DNA of 64,000 bases from CAZVVT01 sp964630595. Its GTDB lineage: Bacteria; Chlamydiota; Chlamydiia; Chlamydiales; VFKH01. Positions within the stretch are counted from its first letter, which is position 1. Every line of letters begins with the position of its first letter. Made by a program: the position numbers and the translations under genes. Where the stretch lies: contig CAZVVT010000001.1 of NCBI GenBank assembly GCA_964630595.1, positions 310,001 to 374,000 of the forward strand. The letters are read 5' to 3'. Below are positions 61,601-64,000 of this stretch, piece after piece. The notes beneath the pieces are model-generated. The model was not told the origin of the DNA. It saw only the letters and a list, made by a program, of their open reading frames with translations, and did not search any database.

Positions 61601-62422
61601 TGCGAAGGGAACCTCGTCAAAGATCATATGCGTTCTGACCAGCTGTTTGCCGCGCCCTACAATGCGCTCATGATACGTTCCTACCCCTTCCCCTGTGTTC
61701 ATGACCTCAAAACGAAACCTTCCGGAGGGTTTCTTCGTAAAGCAAGCCAGCACACCATGTCCGTCCCACCCAACTCCCAATAAATAAGGGACGCTCACCT
61801 CCGCATCTCGAATCTGGGCAGCATACTTGGCTCCCAGCTTATCGCATTCAGACCCCAGAATTCCGCTTATTGGGGAACGCCGCTCCATTTCTTCCGCACG
61901 TGCTTTGCACGCTGTAAAATCTCTTATCAAAGAGTCTCTCACAGGCCCTTCCCGAAGCAACCTCAGATCATCGAGCATCCACCCCACAGCTTGAGAGCGA
62001 CCAGCTCCTTCCAGAAAAGAAAGATCGCCCACACAACCGTCGAGCAGCACGTGCGCAATCTCCTTCTTCTCATCAACGCTTAATTGGGCACGGGGACCTA
62101 AAGACTCGCCCAGCGTTGCCAGCGCCTCTGCGGATGCAGGCTTCACATCAAGATGTTCAAACAGTTGCCTACGCCGTGCCACATCCAGCGCTGACGAGCG
62201 CAGTGCCGGACCGACCACTTGCGCGATGGCTGCAGGTACAACACCTTCACCACTCGGCGCAGGAGCGGCTGCAGAAGCAGAAGGAATAGGTCTTGCTGTA
62301 AAGGACCGGCTCGGTGGTGCACCCGAGCCTGCACCTGAGCCGGAGCCCCAACCTCTCGGGGCAGCCGCACCCCCTCCGCCATACGATCGACCCGAATCAG
62401 AAGGTTTTCCAGCTGCCGCCAT
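52679..62422 (-). CDS. Giant DUF3638-like SF2 helicase/ATPase protein with possible cysteine-protease domain
   Basis: 3,247 residues, single uninterrupted frame. N-terminus low-complexity Gly/Ala/Ser/Pro (1-70). Region 200-345 holds His222 (GWDGHG) and Gln329/Cys334 (PQRSGTCAF), a possible CE- or papain-type cysteine-protease arrangement. Residues 1802-1807 are a P-loop (MGGGKT), 1928-1931 DECH (Walker B), and 2359-2366 HTTGTDLP followed by FGPRLTIVNLLQSLMRQR, matching helicase motifs V/VI. This set resembles the huge DUF3638/DUF3645 proteins of fungi and protists as I remember them. A 62-residue C-terminal unit is duplicated. No signal peptide; the disordered N-terminus may serve type III secretion. 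Function unknown. Confidence 0.85.
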   Translation of the reverse strand: MAAAGKPSDSGRSYGGGGAAAPRGWGSGSGAGSGAPPSRSFTARPIPSASAAAPAPSGEGVVPAAIAQVVGPALRSSALDVARRRQLFEHLDVKPASAEALATLGESLGPRAQLSVDEKKEIAHVLLDGCVGDLSFLEGAGRSQAVGWMLDDLRLLREGPVRDSLIRDFTACKARAEEMERRSPISGILGSECDKLGAKYAAQIRDAEVSVPYLLGVGWDGHGVLACFTKKPSGRFRFEVMNTGEGVGTYHERIVGRGKQLVRTHMIFDEVPFADLMLGEAVFVQWLLRLARFRFAKRPENLPTLFYDVLLQHLSPFQVAGSTDFATPQRSGTCAFASLKAYVRLKVGLGEYKKFSLALKIETLKAKYARYRECLQGDDETLLTLLKTAAERVVKAITKRIELHPETTVAWTEDLAICSGIYLKCVEAHSQREEKEGRVSAYPAVREGDIDGLPMDFRFLEIRAAVCLDLPALPSRCTTLSEFLRALGDISAQCSALMREDLNRGWLMAAIRALPSARDVREFPQDLTIGEALFYHLETIVATLYPSRKDRDPGRNPNLVSAELRLALLKMYALTYAIVEQWEKRLPVEKRILGRYAVHPQLELELNNRCCPLLQSLVRERWQEYQDLVQFFTEVNRDKRECCVGARKGHREYPEDFEVVFYKEVLQGLDPSPTDICYLSIARLEGVSMPLQDHMRREAVHVVVMCTIANHVADGCLGISLLEGGGLTTRPLGIVSNQFVGRLTEQLSYPVMRKGREILDLPEEVIQSDVAEAVRVFDTTASLHYLFSDLKTHPEVIEKKHFIPCVESALARLSSEEIAALFRDPAEITLVESALTHALERMALIRKEEPEAFVTLLALAVRMRTLFISCDKEAGALFCPAIEDCIEPAKALGQGRVYALALRLVLETGNAKEIALAWMAWGVAGASCIEADGAREEVIVRAVRDRLFEPLLEVSKEDLLSFAIEVFDHLKLDLVPTHVERMAGAIRCHFSGGGQWTIDLYSGRLIQPSGRRLMTNTPLRGTRFDSDIRAGFWRLEDVRGVEKAGREEEYITLAGLGECTRLYYDLFWQHPTEGPLKYRPVYESEYAEMLVVGYAWWRKRDGLRILTKPPLHEIVIRETTRGKFHFEKRPPDEVLQEVTGGFPLSVEIGTFVLASYRAEKRGREGLQYVSFPRYNLSLEREGDHFVIEGDRDLVLEESPFRPLGEFRQFLLFRNRRDGSYRIFVPQFPFSEMKELTTAPRIDLGCLLYDRQPFKMAKVRQLWFSVGGPGLSVRPESEEAKIFLAHLQVREKKYLDAIATVESLEAAPPSSLTEIVKEIPDHHPSAAAVVLRAVLLGAPSNPDTLFQAFEIYASGLDKVEARLRLSAADTQKILRKLPPGPLQVQWQEYLRSGSWSSRHLMVGPSQLEGESKLSIWAKDMLKEISRGGQFRFGDWLEVGASQFMRNVLNARTDEGLRRALQLQVTLLRNLKDLPFTHGDALELAADILARPGIYQRTTEEYLANPELIERDRAGSEKMLVPSALGPMLRLEEIVLPPRIVRTAPLPSRPIFRVIPELHIPETLLGVCAFAASEFVEPFFVEESVPLRGPTHLTNALLPEAPYHGAMQRALAHYQRSVAAAAESAPRSRFVVQEGQKEALLAKLKEALASAEAAANEHTEMLLSKANRVEALSLVEAADVAAGKEGWVSIEQLFMLLSRRNAEAFPGATPEERRALLQESFDNLLLRVRWQRLMRIHELAAAGHMDEAAGQLSHALHYDPLQHPEWLVFEYFAGITLRKQQAEVLEQIPLEEPEAVARVLQLIMGGGKTKVLSAIILFSLTNRGRLPVLVVPSELYTTVLRDLKESLKTAFATTVVSLDFVRQAFADAAMPERILQTLRDAMEDGQVVMIRPEAYQCLNLEYLSAVERGEIGCFPEILRLLDEHAQFLVDECHRVLDPRLEVNFSTGHAQSVPEEQVAMLEDFFAAIQEIDPELLTTDKHLHEGEEWLADHRAAIIDKLLPSLVDSHWAAADLRAYLLGRLKPALIDQFLDVGMGETACAKARNIGLVRYLLWQLLPFALTRSPNRHFGRLPSVMATSARRALQTVPYVAAGTPGATVFSSPTEEVAFGLILALREKANRELLVSVIELHKARARLEENAEAGDTFFRQLCGRDLMAMETEEAKSGVGARLEADARMRLRLQAEFAKLTVTFFPQRMCRTNQDWPHRMIALSGTPSNRLAYPPALASDEAFIFDTGAEGAVIRALLEKAETGSMVHLQRSEDPQTILLSILREHPLKERFRGVQDPSGLFKDYTPRQIADALSATITELRLPLEGVIYFERDQLCLRLMDGSVKRLSASSRAEIGRFVNPDRVAIFYDEKHTTGTDLPQPPDAFNLVTFGPRLTIVNLLQSLMRQRAFLAGQRAEFIVAAGINPDITVSQIIDEAIRAEAGAQADQVLLAYRHRINAATKSMVLRALQEGVLTSAQWTQMEPLVVEESVKDPIELVHPPEFASGADIIEGLGWMAKRRAIPLAAVPGMMPYIKALEAEIDAVIAEARGNAVLPAPMRSEEMGIEVVVEVEQEAEMELDVETELISEVEAELNRTVASSRQDPAPVDLLSWRQPERARPQELLAQKLRAFNYREIPYHSCFSSNLFVTNQFFDPRAAFYARRQHYGRQILVERRLDGQYWFTLLSLDEAIAARAKLREFYERGSSDLWLMDDAGNFLVLPPERLHLPEEQRDQALLEIAALNGNITYLLRHKEQLKAWLFHPPELTLVKKRMLYLRAWRFTDLRPHLSDPVFKMPPVSFTRAVASTQLERFELTWPGMTPLSASLPVADMGLLAGRVSTRAFEALLRRQREHPDLAALAEGVAAIGVDARAQLLLACQQLHIDRRVQQFINEICDRAEAYDPTRPFTQQKRGALTLSAEPVVLSDRFVVPPAARFDFEDPIYGHTSVELDAAALRSVIASGAGLLFDAILDAQQSGDFASLQPFFARYGATPSAALQRLMHGLAPAAAGLVKVCYAMAYRDPETQLLPEGHLTALPGERRQQMVTFPAMRAAALDLLVEDWAHLPPILDLEQLIAEATAQGGGDIEVGKRRLLQLGDKFHLGPRYRTFLQEMFGRIDQRSFTRPLTQQQANSPYLSRLAPTERGLDPKGPYEVLVNDSVGEVLRATLDAVDCDHIISTGKGAFFDDLIEAAGANDSAGMRTIFERFGPNPKQTLRRLLAGLAGPLARLVKHCYWMGYRSKVSYWFWSFLYGLRNLFYRPR
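52748..53584 (-). repeat. Duplicated C-terminal module in the giant protein
   Basis: Coding segments 53402-53584 and 52748-52933 encode 62-residue units of which 26 residues are identical in a hand alignment, both ending L-V-K-x-C-Y-x-M-x-Y-R. Each is preceded by a related stretch (a helix of the type RxxxFxxEIxxR, then RPxTQQ), so the duplicated unit is probably about 150 residues. Confidence 0.7.
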
Positions 62423-62446
62423 AATATAAGGCGGACAGTATCAAAT

Positions 62447-62454
62447 AGTATAAT
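62447..62454. promoter_or_regulatory. Overlapping divergent -10 elements between the giant gene and dnaX
   Basis: AGTATAAT reads as TATAAT on plus (62449-62454) and TATACT on minus (62452-62447). On the minus strand a TTGAAC lies 19 bp upstream, so this may serve the giant gene. For dnaX a better start-proximal promoter exists downstream. Confidence 0.35.
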
Positions 62455-62486
62455 TAAGATCTGGTTAAGTGGTTCAAAAGCCCCTC

Positions 62487-62516
62487 TTGCGGGCGATCGA
62501 AGGCGTCGTGTAGACT
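62487..62516 (+). promoter_or_regulatory. Candidate promoter of dnaX
   Basis: TTGCGG at 62487-62492, an 18-bp spacer, TAGACT at 62511-62516, ending 11 nt before the dnaX ATG; this implies a leader of about 5 nt. Confidence 0.4.
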
Positions 62517-62527
62517 AACCAGCCAAG

Positions 62528-63721
62528 ATGTCTACCTGGCAAGCTCTCGCACGGGCCTTTCGGCCCACCCAATTTACCGAAGTGGTCGGCCAAGAGGTGG
62601 TCGTCCAAACCCTCTCCAACGCCCTCAAGACGGGCCGCGTAGGCCATGCCTACCTCTTCTCCGGCTTGCGCGGCACGGGAAAAACCACCCTCGCCCGCCT
62701 GCTGGCCAAAGCGCTCAACTGCGAAAAGGGCAAGGGGCAATCAGCGTGCGGCACTTGCTCCACCTGCAAGCAGGTGCAGTCCGGTTCCTGCCTCGACGTG
62801 ATTGAAATCGACGGTGCCTGCAGCCGCAGCATCGACGATGTGCGCCAGATCACAGAAACAGTGGGCTACGCACCGGCACAGGGCAACTACAAGATCATCT
62901 TGATCGATGAAGTGCACATGCTGACAAAGGAGGCCTTCAACGCGCTGCTCAAGACGCTCGAAGAGCCCCCTGCCCATGTCAAATTCATCTTCGCTACGAC
63001 GGAGCCGCAAAAGGTCCCCGACACCATTAAGAGCCGCTGCCAACACTTTCACTTAAAGCGTCTTTCGACAGAGGCGATCGGGGCCAAGCTCACCCATGTC
63101 GCCTCTTTTCTCAAACGCACAATCGAGCCCGCAGCTCTTGCCCTCATTGCTCGCCGCGGCGAAGGAAGTCTGCGCGACGCCGAGTCAATGCTCGACCAGC
63201 TCCTCACCGCCATCGATGGCCCCATCACGGCCGACCAAGCCGCCGACTACTTTGGCCTCGCCCCCGACCGTCTCCTTGCCGCCTTCGATACCGCCTTTGA
63301 TGAAAGTAACATCCCTTACGCCTACACACTCATCCAAGAGCTCGAAACCGCCGGCATTGACATGGGCCTCTTTACTCAGCAGCTTCTCGTTCACCTACGC
63401 ACCCACCTCGAGCGCGCTCTGCTTGGTCACAAAACGCCCTATAGTCCGCTACATCTTTCTATCGCGCTCGAACAACTGCTGCAAGCAGAAGAGGCTCTCA
63501 AACACTCCTTCAGCCCCGCTTTGCGCCTCACCTCCACTCTCCTCAAACTTCTGGGGCTGAAAAAACAACTTACTCTTGAAGAGCTCACCACTCGCCTTGA
63601 AGCTTTGGAATCGCGGCTCCAAAGCCGCCAAGCACTCTCGAAAACAAAAGCCGAGACGCTGATGCAATTTGCCGCCGTAGAACTAGAAGGGACATTGAAA
63701 CGTGGGAACGGGATTCAGTAA
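62528..63721 (+). CDS. dnaX: DnaX, DNA polymerase III subunit (gamma/tau), short form
   Basis: 397 residues. Clamp-loader AAA+ ATPase: Walker A GLRGTGKTT at 46-54, zinc-binding cysteines 65/74/77/80, Walker B LIDEVHML, sensor FATTEPQK, and the arginine-finger region GEGSLRDAESMLDQL. The C-terminal region ends soon after domain III, so only a gamma-like product without the tau polymerase-binding domain is evident. It overlaps ybaB by 20 bp. Confidence 0.95.
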   Translation: MSTWQALARAFRPTQFTEVVGQEVVVQTLSNALKTGRVGHAYLFSGLRGTGKTTLARLLAKALNCEKGKGQSACGTCSTCKQVQSGSCLDVIEIDGACSRSIDDVRQITETVGYAPAQGNYKIILIDEVHMLTKEAFNALLKTLEEPPAHVKFIFATTEPQKVPDTIKSRCQHFHLKRLSTEAIGAKLTHVASFLKRTIEPAALALIARRGEGSLRDAESMLDQLLTAIDGPITADQAADYFGLAPDRLLAAFDTAFDESNIPYAYTLIQELETAGIDMGLFTQQLLVHLRTHLERALLGHKTPYSPLHLSIALEQLLQAEEALKHSFSPALRLTSTLLKLLGLKKQLTLEELTTRLEALESRLQSRQALSKTKAETLMQFAAVELEGTLKRGNGIQ

Positions 63722-63983
63722 ACAGAAGAAACAGATGCGCGCCATGCAGGAACAATTCAAAACCCTGCAAGCAGAGATGAAGCAAAAAAGCTTCGTCGGT
63801 AGCTCCTCAGCAGGCCTTGTTCAAGTTACGTTGAACGGCGATGGCGACCTCATCGCTCTCGACTTAAAACCCGAATGCGTTGACAAAGAGGACATCGACG
63901 GTCTTAAAGACCTGATCATCCAAGCCCATAAAGCCGCCTCCGATCAGATCAAACAACAATCTAATATGGCTTTGCCCTTCTAA
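63702..63983 (+). CDS. ybaB: YbaB/EbfC nucleoid-associated protein
   Basis: 93 residues, GTG start inside dnaX. A helical N-terminus (QKKQMRAMQEQFKTLQAEM), the central strand VQVTLNGDGDLIALDLKPE and a helix DLIIQAHKAASDQIKQQ match YbaB. Forms DNA-binding dimers; the dnaX-ybaB pair is conserved in most bacteria and in Chlamydia (CT334-CT335 from memory). Complete within the window. Confidence 0.95.
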   Translation: MGTGFSKQKKQMRAMQEQFKTLQAEMKQKSFVGSSSAGLVQVTLNGDGDLIALDLKPECVDKEDIDGLKDLIIQAHKAASDQIKQQSNMALPF

Positions 63984-64000
63984 AGCAAACCGCGAGCCAA

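Noticed and set aside
1..64000. CRISPR array or rRNA genes
   Set aside because: No spaced direct-repeat series and no rRNA-like sequence were seen on reading.

Overview
The window comes from a bacterium of the phylum Chlamydiae, most likely outside Chlamydiaceae (an environmental, protist-associated type). The gene order supports this. It contains the blocks ftsW-nlpD-like-murD-mraY-murF, rsbV-miaA-mqnC-(coiled-coil)-rsfS-fabF-ppa-ldh, pheT with its neighbours, kdsA-lptC-like-lptA-like-lptB, and yebC/GNAT/prfB/SWIB/truA/HAD. From memory these match Chlamydia trachomatis neighbourhoods around CT756-CT773, CT474-476, CT653-655 and CT457-464. A stand-alone SWIB protein, a futalosine-pathway mqnC and an orphan groEL paralogue fit the same picture. 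Coding DNA is GC-rich in most places, unlike the AT-rich Chlamydiaceae. I could not assign a genus.

Layout. 1-4.7 kb: minus-strand peptidoglycan/division operon. 4.7-6.1 kb: rsbV and miaA. 6.1-13.2 kb: accessory island with a nested palindrome, a DUF6602-type gene, a putative immunity gene and a 1,821-residue secreted Rhs/YD-repeat protein whose AT-rich C-terminal tip is a predicted alpha/beta-hydrolase. 13.3-20.4 kb: mqnC, a coiled-coil protein and the tightly overlapping rsfS-fabF-ppa-ldh-RMD1 operon. 20.4-27.6 kb: lineage-specific genes (two Inc-like membrane proteins, yidD, a 2OG-Fe(II) oxygenase, a TM protein and a LysM protein). 27.6-31.8 kb: pheT, a MORN-like protein, khpA, tRNA-Arg and kdsA. 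31.8-35.5 kb: LPS transport genes, an M15-like lipoprotein and yebC. 35.5-42.5 kb: DUF2608, SprT-like, GNAT, prfB with its programmed frameshift, glycosyltransferase, UDP-sugar pyrophosphorylase, SWIB, truA and HAD. 42.5-48.9 kb: second khpA, tRNA-Cys, rsmI, groEL paralogue, phosphohexomutase, rlmN and a helical protein. 48.9-62.4 kb: a BTB-like hypothetical, a PgpH-type HD phosphodiesterase and a 3,247-residue giant protein. 62.5-64 kb: dnaX-ybaB.

The most unusual content is twofold. First, the giant protein (52679-62422) joins a possible cysteine-protease dyad, a DUF3638-like SF2 helicase/ATPase core and a duplicated C-terminal module. That architecture is otherwise typical of very large eukaryotic proteins. 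Second, the Rhs protein has a toxin-like tip resembling the Chlamydia-restricted DUF687 family and is followed by an overlapping, exported candidate immunity gene. The housekeeping genes form short operons with 4-bp ATGA/GTGA overlaps. Several lead genes have a -10-like hexamer only 8-12 nt before the start codon, which suggests leaderless or near-leaderless transcripts. No IS element, CRISPR array or rRNA gene was seen, and no gene-free stretch exceeds 300 bp.
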